Translations under genes and position numbers: made by a program
Part shown: in pieces, positions 15,980 to 23,879 of the stretch
Numbering within the stretch: the stretch's first letter is position 1
Layout of the letters: each line of letters begins with the position of its first letter
Notes under the pieces: generated by a model
Told to the model about the DNA's origin: nothing
Database searches by the model: none
What the model saw: only the letters and a program-made list of their open reading frames with translations
Source: Azospirillaceae bacterium
GTDB taxonomy: Bacteria > Pseudomonadota > Alphaproteobacteria > Azospirillales > Azospirillaceae
Length of the DNA: 37,432 nucleotides
Direction of reading: 5' to 3'
NCBI GenBank assembly: GCA_028277115.1
Contig: JANQHG010000185.1
Span: 1-37,432, forward strand

Positions 15980-16864
15980 ATGCTGACCGTCTTGGCGTTC
16001 GTTGGCCTGATACTGATCGGCGACGGGACGCCGGCCGCCGCCGACACCGACGCCGATCAGATCACCTGGATCGAGCCCGAACACCAACCGTTCTTCTTCA
16101 CCAAAGGTCCGCGCGCCGGCACCGGGCTGGCGCAACGGATCAGCCGGGCCCTGATCGCGCGCATGCCCCGGTTTCGCCACGAGATCCTGGTCGCAAACAC
16201 CCGGCGCAGCGTCGTCATGATGGCCGAACGCGACGGCTGCTGTATGGTCGGCATCGCCAAACGCTATGAGGGCGGCCGGATCGCGCTGAGCCGCCGCGGC
16301 CTCTCCATCTTTTCAACCCACGTGATCTATCGGACCGCGGATCGCGACAAATTCGCGCCCTACATCCTCGACGGCAATCGGATCGACCTCGACCGATTGC
16401 TGCTCGACCGGCAACTGGTGACCAGCCTGGTCAGGGGGCGGTATTATTCGACGGGGATCATCGAACTGGTTCGCCGCCACCAGGACCGTCTGTCCCACCT
16501 CACCCAGGCGGTCAAGCCGGAAACGCCGTTCCAGCAGCTGCGTGCCGATTGGATCGACTACGCCTTGGGCCAGCCGTTCGCGGCGTTCTGGCATCTCGGC
16601 TGCGCCAGCCGGGCGTGCGGCGACACCTTCGGCTTCCTTCGGGTCGCCGGGGAGCCGGTGACCCATCGCGCCTATATCGGGTGTTCGAACCGCCCGGTCG
16701 GACGCCGCGCGCTCGCGGCGCTGGATGCCCTGCTCGACCGGCCCGAGGTGCGCACGGCGACCACCGCCGGCATCCGGCGGCGGATCGCCGCGATGGCTCA
16801 CGTGCTCCCGGTCGACAGCACCCCCGGGTTTTTAGAGTGGACCGCCGACCAACCGGCGCAGTGA
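15980..16864 (+). CDS. Periplasmic solute-binding-like protein (TIGR02285 type)
   Basis: The protein has 294 residues with an N-terminal signal peptide (hydrophobic residues 3-14, likely cleavage after AAA at about residue 21). The mature start (QITWIEPEHQPFFFTKGPRAG) has the TIGR02285 opening pattern ITW.....PFF...G...G. These are family 3-like extracellular binding proteins, often found without a transporter. Several cysteines occur in pairs (DGCCMVG, CASRACGD). No permease or ATPase gene is next to it. The sequence looks intact. The ligand is unknown. The product might be a sensor or orphan binding protein. Confidence 0.7.
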   Translation: MLTVLAFVGLILIGDGTPAAADTDADQITWIEPEHQPFFFTKGPRAGTGLAQRISRALIARMPRFRHEILVANTRRSVVMMAERDGCCMVGIAKRYEGGRIALSRRGLSIFSTHVIYRTADRDKFAPYILDGNRIDLDRLLLDRQLVTSLVRGRYYSTGIIELVRRHQDRLSHLTQAVKPETPFQQLRADWIDYALGQPFAAFWHLGCASRACGDTFGFLRVAGEPVTHRAYIGCSNRPVGRRALAALDALLDRPEVRTATTAGIRRRIAAMAHVLPVDSTPGFLEWTADQPAQ

Positions 16865-16891
16865 CGCGTGCACGCGTCGCGCAGGCTCGCC

Positions 16892-17180
16892 CTATCGCGC
16901 CGCGTTCGGCCGCGCCCACCACGCCTCGATCACCATGCCGTAGACCGGGGTCACCGCCGGCCGCACCAGGCGCGACGACCACCAGGCGACCCGGTCGCCC
17001 GCCAGATGATAGAGCGGGATCGTGTATGGGCGAACCCCGCCGGGTCGGTCGGCGCGCCGTGGATCGCCAGACCATGCGCCGGCGCCGCCTCGACGGCTGC
17101 GACAGATCGCCCCGGAAACCCCGCCGCGGCCATCAGCCCGGCCACAACGGCCAAGGCGGCACCGACAGGCGACCGGCGGC
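16892..17180 (-). pseudogene. YejA-like binding-protein gene with a large internal deletion
   Basis: In one frame (about 17175 down to 17026) the DNA encodes a signal-peptide-like stretch and HGLAIHGAPTDPAGFAH, which matches the N-terminus of the protein at 27112 (HGVAMHGTPTYAAGYRH). At about 17026 the homology jumps to the extreme C-terminus in a different frame: YTIPLYHLAGDRVAWW and VTPVYGMVIEAWW, matching HYVIPLYHQPHDRVAYW and VTPVYGPMIESWW. About 500 internal codons are missing and the frames do not join. The junction lies at a short GCCCAT/GCCACT-like similarity, which suggests deletion by short direct repeats. Confidence 0.85.
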
Positions 17181-17408
17181 AGACACGGCGGCACGGCACG
17201 GGCGGATCTCGCTCAAACGGTTCGGGGCGCGGGGGGCCAGGGATACGCGGGTCGGCAGGGCACACGCCGACCCGATCGGTCGCGGCGGAGCTTGCCCCCG
17301 CGCGCAACCGCAACCACCGCGCAAGCCGCTTGGCCAAACGCCACACGCCTCGTTATCCTCGATCTCCGGACATCGCGGCCCTGCGCCGCCTCCGCCGGAG
17401 TGCCCCCC
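17181..17408. other. Upstream region of the macro-domain gene
   Basis: GC-rich DNA between the binding-protein remnant and the macro gene. Open frames cross it, but none has family features. It is expected to hold the macro-gene promoter, but clear boxes are not visible. Confidence 0.4.
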
Positions 17409-17960
17409 ATGACCGGACCGGCCCCCACCGCACCGACCACCCCCCGGCTCGAGGTCGTGGTCGGCGACATCACCGCCGAAACGGTCGACGCCATCGTCAA
17501 CGCCGCCAACAGCGCATTGCAACGCGGCGGCGGTGTCGACAATGCGATCCACGCCGCGGCCGGATCGGCCCTGCAACCGGCGCTCGACCAACTCGGCGGC
17601 TGCCCGACCGGCGACTGCCGGATCACCCCGGGCTTCAACCTCAAGGCCCGGTACATCATCCATTGCGTCGGCCCGATCTGGCACGGCGGCACCGGCGGCG
17701 AGGACGACGCGCTCGCCGCCTGCTACACCCGTGCGATCGCGCTCGCCCGCGACCAGGGCGTGCGCTCGATCGCGTTTCCGGCGATCAGCACCGGCGTCTA
17801 CGGCTTCCCGCGCGACCGCGCCGCCCGGATCGCGGTCGCCGCGGTGCGCGCTGCGCACGGGCCGGGCGGCCCCGACCTGGTCCGGTTCGTCTGCTTCGAC
17901 GACGCCTCGGCCAACGCCTATCGCACCGTCCTCGACCGCGCGGGAGACCAGCCAGGGTGA
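17409..17960 (+). CDS. Macro-domain protein (ADP-ribose/O-acetyl-ADP-ribose hydrolase type)
   Basis: The protein has 183 residues and is a single macro domain. VGDITAETVDAIVNAANSAL carries the ADP-ribose-binding Asp and NAAN, GGGVDNAIHAAAG is the glycine-rich catalytic loop, and AFPAISTGVYGFP is the phosphate loop. The closest known types are bacterial YmdB/MacroD-like enzymes that remove ADP-ribose from proteins or deacetylate O-acetyl-ADP-ribose in the cytoplasm. The ATG at 17409 was chosen because the upstream frame overlaps unrelated DNA. Its stop overlaps the GTG of the next gene (GTGA), so the two are translationally coupled. Confidence 0.9.
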   Translation: MTGPAPTAPTTPRLEVVVGDITAETVDAIVNAANSALQRGGGVDNAIHAAAGSALQPALDQLGGCPTGDCRITPGFNLKARYIIHCVGPIWHGGTGGEDDALAACYTRAIALARDQGVRSIAFPAISTGVYGFPRDRAARIAVAAVRAAHGPGGPDLVRFVCFDDASANAYRTVLDRAGDQPG

Positions 17961-18427
17961 CCACCGACGTCCCCCCGCCACCGCTCGCCGCCGAGGTCGA
18001 TATCGCAACCGCCGCCGAACGGGTCTGGGCGATCCTGTGCGACGTCGCCGGCTACCCGAGTTGGAACCCGGTGGTCCGCATCGTCGAAGGACGATCCTGC
18101 CGGTGGGGACGCCTGATCCTCAAACTCACGCCGCCCGGGGTCACGCCGGTCACCCTGCAGTTGCACCGGCGCAGACTGCGCAAACCGCACACCATCGAAG
18201 CGACCGCCCATTTGCTCGCCCCGGGGCTGTGCAGCGGTGACGTCGTCCTGACGGTCGTCTCGGTCGATCAAGACCACTGCCGGGTCATCGCGGAGACGCG
18301 GCTCCGGGGCGCGCTCGCCGGGGCGTTCGGGGACGAGCTGACCGCGGCCTGTACCGCCGGATTCGAGGCCATGACCGAGGCGCTGCGCCAAACGGCAGAG
18401 GCAAAGGGGGGCGCCGCCCCCCTTTGA
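17957..18427 (+). CDS. SRPBCC-family protein (START-like fold)
   Basis: The protein has 156 residues from a GTG overlapping the macro-gene stop by four bases. VDIATAAERVWAILCDVAGYPSWNPVV is the N-terminal signature of SRPBCC (polyketide cyclase/dehydrase-like) hydrophobic-ligand proteins. The ligand is unknown. Coupling to a macro-domain gene suggests a shared pathway but gives no function. The final residues KGGAAPL and the stop codon are encoded by the start of a GC-rich intergenic repeat (18401-18466), so the native C-terminus may have been altered by it. Confidence 0.8.
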   Translation: MTTDVPPPPLAAEVDIATAAERVWAILCDVAGYPSWNPVVRIVEGRSCRWGRLILKLTPPGVTPVTLQLHRRRLRKPHTIEATAHLLAPGLCSGDVVLTVVSVDQDHCRVIAETRLRGALAGAFGDELTAACTAGFEAMTEALRQTAEAKGGAAPL

Positions 18428-18466
18428 CCCTCCCGCCAAGGGGCGAAGCCCCCTGGACCCCCGCGA
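18401..18466 (-). repeat. GC-rich intergenic repeat, short relative
   Basis: It contains GGGGGGCGCCGCCCCCC and AGGGGCGAAGCCCCCTGGAC, hairpin blocks like those of the other GC-rich copies. It supplies the stop codon of the SRPBCC gene (18425-18427). Confidence 0.6.
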
Positions 18467-18563
18467 ACTGTGCGTTGCAAAAACTGCGGGCGGGGCGCCA
18501 CACCATTTATGCATACTTACGCTAAAGACCAAACCTTGCCCGTTTCCGTCCGAGGGGTCGGCA

Positions 18564-21290
18564 ATGACCGTGCGCAATCTCGATTACCTGTTGAAGCCAT
18601 CTTCGATCGCAGTGATCGGGGCCAGCCGCCGGCCCAACACGATCGGCGCCGTGCTCGCCCGAAACCTGTTTCACGCCCGCTTCAAAGGACCGATCATGCC
18701 GGTCAACCCGCATGAACAGGCGATCGAAGGCGTCCTCACCTACCCCTCGGTCACCGCCCTGCCGCTGGTGCCCGACCTCGCGATCTTGTGCACGCCGGCC
18801 GAAACCGTGCCCGGGTTGATCGCCGAGCTCGGGGCCCGCGGCACCAAGGCCGCCGTCATCATCTCGGCCGGGTTCGGCGACGCCGACGGCCAGGCGTTGC
18901 GCGACAAAGCCCTCGTCGCGGCGCGCCCCCATCTGATGCGCCTGCTCGGACCCAACAGCCTCGGCCTGATCGTCCCGGGCCTCGGGCTCAACGCCAGCTT
19001 CGCCCACGTCGCCCCGAACCGGGGCGAAATCGCGCTGGTCGCCCAGTCGGGCGCGGTGATCACCGCCATGATCGACTGGGCCGCGACCCGCAACATCGGC
19101 TTTTCCCACCTGATCTCGATCGGCGACACCGCGGACGTCGATTTCGGCGACCTGATCGACCACCTCGCCAACGAGCCGGACGTCCGCGCGATCCTGCTCT
19201 ACGCCGAAGCGGTGGTGCACGCCCGCAAGTTCATGTCGGCGGCGCGCGCGGCGGCGCGCCAGAAACCGGTGATCGTGATCAAGGCCGGGCGCAGCGCCGA
19301 AGCGGCCCGCGCCGCCGCCACCCACACCGGCGCGCTGGTCGGCACCGACGCGGTCTACAGCGCCGCGTTCCGCCGCGCCGGCGTGCTCCGGGTCAACGAT
19401 CTGGGCGAGCTGTTCGACGCGGTCCAAACCCTGTCGATCGGCGCCATGGCGGCGTTCGGCCGCGCCGGCGCCGGCCGCCTGGCGATCCTGACCAACGGCG
19501 GCGGCATCGGCGTGCTGGCGACCGACGCGCTGATCGCCGACGGCGGCCGGCTCGCCGAGCTTGCGCCCGAGACCACGGCCGCGCTCGACCAAGTCTTGCC
19601 CAAGCTGTGGTCGCGCGAAAACCCGATCGACATCATCAGCGACGCTCCGGCCAAACGCTATGCCGACGCGCTGGAAATCCTGATGAAGGACCGCAGCATC
19701 GACGCGATCCTGGCGATCAACTGCCCGACCGCGATCGGCGACAGCTTCTGGGCGGCCGAGGCGGTGGCCGAAACCTACGCCAAGCTGCCGCGCCACAGCC
19801 GGACGCCGCTGCTCACCTGCTGGCTCGGCGACGGCGCCCAGGCCGAATCGCGCCGGCTGTTCGCCGCCCACCACATCCCGACCTACACCACCCCGAACAG
19901 CGCGGTGCGCGGCTTCATGCACCTGGTCCGACACGCCCGCAACCAGGACCTGTTGATGCAGACGCCGCCGTCGGTCCCGGACAGCTTCGAGATCGATCCC
20001 GAGCGCGCCCGCGCCCTGATCGACGACGCGCTGCGCGACGGCCGCGACTGGCTGACCGAGTTCGAGGCCAAGCAGGTGATCGCCGCCTACGGCATCCCGG
20101 TGGTCGCGACCCACCGGGCGGCAGACCCGGACGCGGCGGCCGACGCCGCGCGCAGCCTGGGCGGCCCGGTCGCGCTTAAAATCTCCTCGCCCGACCTCAC
20201 CCACAAGTCGGCGATCGGCGGCGTCGTGCTCGACCTCGGCGAGCCTGAGCAGGTGGGCGCCGAGGCGACCCGCATGCGTGAGCGCATCGCCGTCCTCGAG
20301 CCCGACGCCCGGATCGACGGCTTCACCGTCCAAGAGATGGTCCGCGGCGCCGATCAGCACGAGCTGGTGGTCGGCATGACCGAGGACCGGCTGTTCGGCC
20401 CGGTCTTGATGTTCGGCCTCGGCGGCACCGGGGTCGAGGTGACCGACGACCGCGCGCTCGCCCTGCCGCCGCTCAACCTGATGCTCGCCCACGACCTGAT
20501 GGCGCGCACCCGGGTCTGGCGCCTGCTCCAGGGCGTTCACGGCCGCCCGGCGGTCGCGACCGACGCGATCGCCGACGTCCTGCTCAAGCTCTCCCAATTG
20601 GTGATCGATTTTCCGGAGATCGTCGAGCTCGACATCAACCCGCTGGTCGCCGACCCCAACCGGGTGATCGCGCTCGACGCCCGGGTCCGGGTCGCGATCC
20701 CGACCGCCCCGGGCGCCCGCCGCCTGGCGATCCGGCCCTATCCGAAGAACCTGGAAGAGATCGCGCGCCTGCCTGACGGCACCCCGTTCCTGCTCCGCCC
20801 GGTCCGCCCCGAGGACGAACCCGGCCTCCAGGCCCTGTTCGAAAGGATGACGCCCGAGGACATCCGCCTGCGCTTCTTCGCGCCGAAAAAACACCTGTCC
20901 CACTATGCCGCCGCGCGCCTGACCCAGATCGACTACGACCGCGAGATGGGCCTGGTCGCGGTCGCGCTCGACCGCGATGCCGACGGCCAACCGGCGACCA
21001 GCCACGGCCCCCTGCGCGGCATCGTCCGGATCGCCGCCGACCCCGACAACCAGCACGCCGAGTTCGCGGTCATGGTCCAGTCCGACTTCACGGGCCACGG
21101 GCTCGGCACCCTGCTGATGCGCAAGATCCTTGACCACGCCCGGTCCCGCGGCATCGGCGAGGTCACGGGCCAGGTTCTGCGCGAGAACACCGGCATGCTC
21201 AAACTTGCCAAATCCCTCGGCTTCCGCCGCCGCCCGTCGACCGACGACCCGGGTGTCGTCGAGGTCGCGCTTGGCATCGCCGATCGGTAA
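18564..21290 (+). CDS. Acyl-CoA synthetase (NDP-forming)-like protein with C-terminal GNAT, Pat/PatZ type
   Basis: The protein has 908 residues. Residues 5-130 form a CoA-binding domain (PSSIAVIGASRRPNTIGAVL). A succinyl-CoA-ligase-like domain follows (AATHTGALVGTDAVY, LTNGGGIGVLATDA). Residues 480-720 form an ATP-grasp domain (ALKISSPDLTHKSAIGGVVLDL, VVGMTEDRLFGPVLMFGLGG). Residues 745-905 are a GNAT acetyltransferase (VMVQSDFTGHGLGTLLMRKILDHA, with the acetyl-CoA loop GHGLGT). This order is that of Pat/PatZ (YfiQ), which acetylates lysines of acetyl-CoA synthetase and other enzymes in enteric bacteria. Whether this copy also makes acyl-CoA cannot be read here. GAGGGG lies upstream of the ATG. 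It stands alone between repeats. Confidence 0.9.
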   Translation: MTVRNLDYLLKPSSIAVIGASRRPNTIGAVLARNLFHARFKGPIMPVNPHEQAIEGVLTYPSVTALPLVPDLAILCTPAETVPGLIAELGARGTKAAVIISAGFGDADGQALRDKALVAARPHLMRLLGPNSLGLIVPGLGLNASFAHVAPNRGEIALVAQSGAVITAMIDWAATRNIGFSHLISIGDTADVDFGDLIDHLANEPDVRAILLYAEAVVHARKFMSAARAAARQKPVIVIKAGRSAEAARAAATHTGALVGTDAVYSAAFRRAGVLRVNDLGELFDAVQTLSIGAMAAFGRAGAGRLAILTNGGGIGVLATDALIADGGRLAELAPETTAALDQVLPKLWSRENPIDIISDAPAKRYADALEILMKDRSIDAILAINCPTAIGDSFWAAEAVAETYAKLPRHSRTPLLTCWLGDGAQAESRRLFAAHHIPTYTTPNSAVRGFMHLVRHARNQDLLMQTPPSVPDSFEIDPERARALIDDALRDGRDWLTEFEAKQVIAAYGIPVVATHRAADPDAAADAARSLGGPVALKISSPDLTHKSAIGGVVLDLGEPEQVGAEATRMRERIAVLEPDARIDGFTVQEMVRGADQHELVVGMTEDRLFGPVLMFGLGGTGVEVTDDRALALPPLNLMLAHDLMARTRVWRLLQGVHGRPAVATDAIADVLLKLSQLVIDFPEIVELDINPLVADPNRVIALDARVRVAIPTAPGARRLAIRPYPKNLEEIARLPDGTPFLLRPVRPEDEPGLQALFERMTPEDIRLRFFAPKKHLSHYAAARLTQIDYDREMGLVAVALDRDADGQPATSHGPLRGIVRIAADPDNQHAEFAVMVQSDFTGHGLGTLLMRKILDHARSRGIGEVTGQVLRENTGMLKLAKSLGFRRRPSTDDPGVVEVALGIADR

Positions 21291-21310
21291 GCCCGGGCGC
21301 CCGTATTGTC

Positions 21311-21407
21311 TCCTGACCCCACAAAATGGGGTCCAGGGGGCAACCCCTGGTTGGGGGGTGTCGGGGGGCAACGCCCCCTGACCTTGGGGGCGCCAGCCCC
21401 CAAAACC
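21311..21407 (-). repeat. GC-rich intergenic repeat, inverted copy
   Basis: On the minus strand it reads TTTTGGGGGCTGGCGCCCCC, AAGGTCAGGGGG, then AACCAGGGGTTGCCCCCTGG. This is nearly the same as 30496-30578 on the plus strand. It lies just after the stop of the Pat-like gene. Confidence 0.8.
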
Positions 21408-21446
21408 TCGAAGACCGGCGTCGGTTTTCGTTCATCAGCCGGTCGG

Positions 21447-21547
21447 GGCCGCAAAGCTGAACCGCCGATGTTGGGGCGATCGGCCCGCACCGACGATGCA
21501 AACAGGCAGACCGTGCCGGCCGATCGCCCCAACCTACATGATCTGTG
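21447..21547 (+). repeat. Inverted-arm repeat element, conserved copy
   Basis: About 100 bp, almost identical to 37332-37432. The perfect 16-bp arms are GTTGGGGCGATCGGCC (21470-21485) and its complement (21518-21533), with a 32-nt loop containing GATGCAAACAGGCAGACCGT. A 20-bp flank before the left arm (GCCGCAAAGCTGAAC) is also shared. No frame inside looks coding. It could be a miniature mobile element, a REP-like sequence or an RNA hairpin. Confidence 0.85.
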
Positions 21548-21794
21548 AGTAGTTTTCTCAGGCGTGGATAACCGGAACCAAACAATCGGATTTGGTACAA
21601 GCACGCCCTTCTGGCCTCATGCGGTGTTTGGCTGAGCGTCTTTAAATTATCTCGTCTTTCAAACACCCAATCGACAAGACGGAAGACACCGGTCGAGCTG
21701 GTGGCGTCAGCTCTCCCGTGCGTTGCGGACCGGAACAGGTCCCTCGCGGCCCAGGACGGGTGCCGGTGATCGCCCGCCTGCGACCACCGGTCGG
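21548..21794. other. Intergenic region upstream of the caspase gene
   Basis: 247 bp with lower GC around 21630-21665. A weak inverted pair GTGTTTG/CAAACAC (21624-21630 and 21660-21666) flanks a TTTAAATTAT stretch. Nothing coding was seen. Confidence 0.4.
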
Positions 21795-21823
21795 TTGGCG
21801 CCCGGTCTGAAAAATGCTAGAAT
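21795..21823 (+). promoter_or_regulatory. Probable sigma-70 promoter of the caspase gene
   Basis: TTGGCG (21795-21800), a 17-nt spacer and TAGAAT (21818-21823, 5/6 to consensus), 30 nt before the ATG. Confidence 0.5.
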
Positions 21824-21853
21824 GTCGTAAACATTTGGTGGGGGCTTTTCGAT

Positions 21854-23665
21854 ATGGTCGCCCGGATTTACTTACTCTTGCTCGTTACAGTTGCATTGAT
21901 CATCGATCCCGCGGCGGCGGCGGGACAGGATGGCCGGGTGGCTCTGGTGATCGGCAACAGCGCCTATCAGCACGGCGCGCGGCTGCGCAACCCAAGCAAC
22001 GACGCCGCGGCGATCGCCGAGGTGCTGGGGTCGATCGGGTTCGATTTGATCGGACCGGACCAGAGCCAGGGACCGTTGTTCGATGCCGAGAAACGAGACA
22101 TGGAACAGGCTCTGCGCACATTTCGCCAGCGTTCCCGCGACGCCAAAGTCTCGTTTTTCTATTTTGCCGGTCATGGGATTCAGTATCAAAACCAGAACTA
22201 CCTGCTCCCGATCGATGCCTACCTGAGGGATCCGCAAGACATCCCTCTCGACACCGTTTTGGTCGAGGCGGTGCTTGCCCAGATGAAATCCGACGTCAAT
22301 ATCATCGTCCTTGACGCCTGTCGCGAGAACCCGTTTGCCGACGTCTTGCAGTCGAACGGTCTCGTGCGCGGGGCGTCGGGGACGCGCGGCTTTGCGCGGG
22401 TCGACCAAAACGCGTTGCAGGGCGGTTCGCTGCTGGCGATGGCGGCGGCGCCGGGGGCCTTCGCCGAAGACGGCACCCGGGGCAACAGCCCGTACGCCAC
22501 CGCCCTCATGCGACATCTCGCGACGCCGGACGTCTCGGTGCGTCTTTTGTTTGCGCGGGTGCGCGAGGCGGTCGAGCAAACGACCGACGGGCGCCAAAGG
22601 CCCGAGGCGATCGATCGCCTGCCGTCGCGCGAAGTGTTCCTGGTCGCGCAGCGCCCGCCCGACCCGCCTCCGAACCCGACGCCGCCAGTCGGCTCGACGC
22701 CCCAACCCCGCGACCCGAGCAGCGTCGCCTGCGATATCCTCTACCGCAGCGAGAATCCACGGGATTTCCAGGCCTACATCGACCAGTTTCCGAACGGCGT
22801 CTGCGTCCAGTTCGCACACTTTCGCCTGCGCGCGCTGATGCCGGAGCCGACCGCGCGCGACGATCGCTTCGCCGACCTGGCGCTCGGCCGTCAACACCGT
22901 TTGGACCTGCTGCAGAACGACAGCGATGCGGTCCGGATCACCGACCTTGGGACGCCGCAGGCCGGCACCGCGACGATCAGCGCCGATGGCCGGGCCCTGT
23001 TGTTCACCCCGCCGGACCAAGGACCCGCCGGCACCTCGTTCTCCTATCAGGTCGAGGGACGCAACGGCACCCGGGCCCGCGGGACCGTCACGGTGGCTTG
23101 GCGCGGACCGCCCGCACCGCCGCCGCGCGTGACGCCCGCGCCGTCGCGGCCGTCCCAACCGACGATCCAAATCCTCGACGGGATCGACTTCGACAACTCC
23201 GGCAACCAAGGCCTGGATATCCAGATGTTGCGACGGATCAGCCACCAGGATTGTCAAAACGCCTGCTTGAGAAACACCAATTGCGCCGCCTACACCTACA
23301 ACACTCGCTTTTCCGCCTGTTTCTTAAAGCGCGGCATCGCCAAACGGGTCTCGTTCCGCGGCGCGATCTCGGGTCTGGTCGAGGGCAGGTCGGCGGTAGC
23401 CACGCGCACCTCGCCGCCGCAGCGCCCGCGCACGCCCCGTTTCGAAATCCTGCGTAACATCGACTTGCCCGGAAACGACCTTCACCATAGAAACGGCAGG
23501 ATCTATATCAGAACCAGCCAGAGTCAGTGCCAAACCTTGTGCGTCGAGCGACGCGACTGCGCTGCCTACACCTATAACGCCAACAATCGTGCCTGTTTCT
23601 TAAAGAGCCGGGTGTCGAGTCGAACCCGGTTCAACGGGGCGGTGTCCGGGGTGATCTCGCGGTGA
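21854..23665 (+). CDS. Secreted caspase-like (C14) protein with Ig-like and two PAN domains
   Basis: The protein has 603 residues. Residues 1-24 are a signal peptide (hydrophobic core IYLLLLVTVALII, then AAAAG). Residues 27-265 form a caspase p20-like domain with the His/Cys pair His107 (YFAGHG) and Cys156 (LDACRENPF). Residues 285-330 carry the FQAYIDQFPNG motif often found after such domains. Residues 335-415 look like a bacterial Ig-like repeat (LLQNDSDAVRITDL...GTATISADG). Residues 436-512 and 528-603 are two PAN/Apple-like domains, each with paired cysteines and a CAAYTYN..F/N..CFLK core. The protein is predicted to work in the periplasm or outside, where PAN domains bind protein or sugar. 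The substrate is unknown. It stands alone with its own promoter. Confidence 0.88.
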   Translation: MVARIYLLLLVTVALIIDPAAAAGQDGRVALVIGNSAYQHGARLRNPSNDAAAIAEVLGSIGFDLIGPDQSQGPLFDAEKRDMEQALRTFRQRSRDAKVSFFYFAGHGIQYQNQNYLLPIDAYLRDPQDIPLDTVLVEAVLAQMKSDVNIIVLDACRENPFADVLQSNGLVRGASGTRGFARVDQNALQGGSLLAMAAAPGAFAEDGTRGNSPYATALMRHLATPDVSVRLLFARVREAVEQTTDGRQRPEAIDRLPSREVFLVAQRPPDPPPNPTPPVGSTPQPRDPSSVACDILYRSENPRDFQAYIDQFPNGVCVQFAHFRLRALMPEPTARDDRFADLALGRQHRLDLLQNDSDAVRITDLGTPQAGTATISADGRALLFTPPDQGPAGTSFSYQVEGRNGTRARGTVTVAWRGPPAPPPRVTPAPSRPSQPTIQILDGIDFDNSGNQGLDIQMLRRISHQDCQNACLRNTNCAAYTYNTRFSACFLKRGIAKRVSFRGAISGLVEGRSAVATRTSPPQRPRTPRFEILRNIDLPGNDLHHRNGRIYIRTSQSQCQTLCVERRDCAAYTYNANNRACFLKSRVSSRTRFNGAVSGVISR

Positions 23666-23818
23666 CCGGCCGGCGCGGCGGACCCGGGTCCGGGCGAACG
23701 CTACGGTGCTGACCGCTTGGACATGCCGCGGACCTCGGGTATAGACTGCGCGCGCGGAGCCGGGGCGGTCGCGCCGTGTCGCCGTCGGTCGGCGATGCGG
23801 GCCGGCGATCGTGGTCGG

Positions 23819-23866
23819 TTCGGTTTGCCCCTTTGCATCGTCGAGCCCCGACGACCCCGGTAGCGC
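23819..23866 (-). repeat. Possible relic of the inverted-arm element
   Basis: CGGTTTGCCCCTTTGCATCG followed by CCGACGACCCC resembles the loop and right arm of the conserved copies read in reverse. No clean left arm is present. It lies just before the GH3 start codon. Confidence 0.25.
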
Positions 23867-23879
23867 GAGGCGCGGTCGC

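Noticed and set aside
18522-21371. Minus-strand open frame of 949 codons
   Set aside because: It is the antisense of the Pat-like gene, lacks any family motif, and follows from high GC at third positions.
21854-23665. Caspase as part of a cytoplasmic gasdermin- or TPR-linked defence system
   Set aside because: The protein has a signal peptide and extracellular-type PAN domains, and no gasdermin or sensor gene is next to it.
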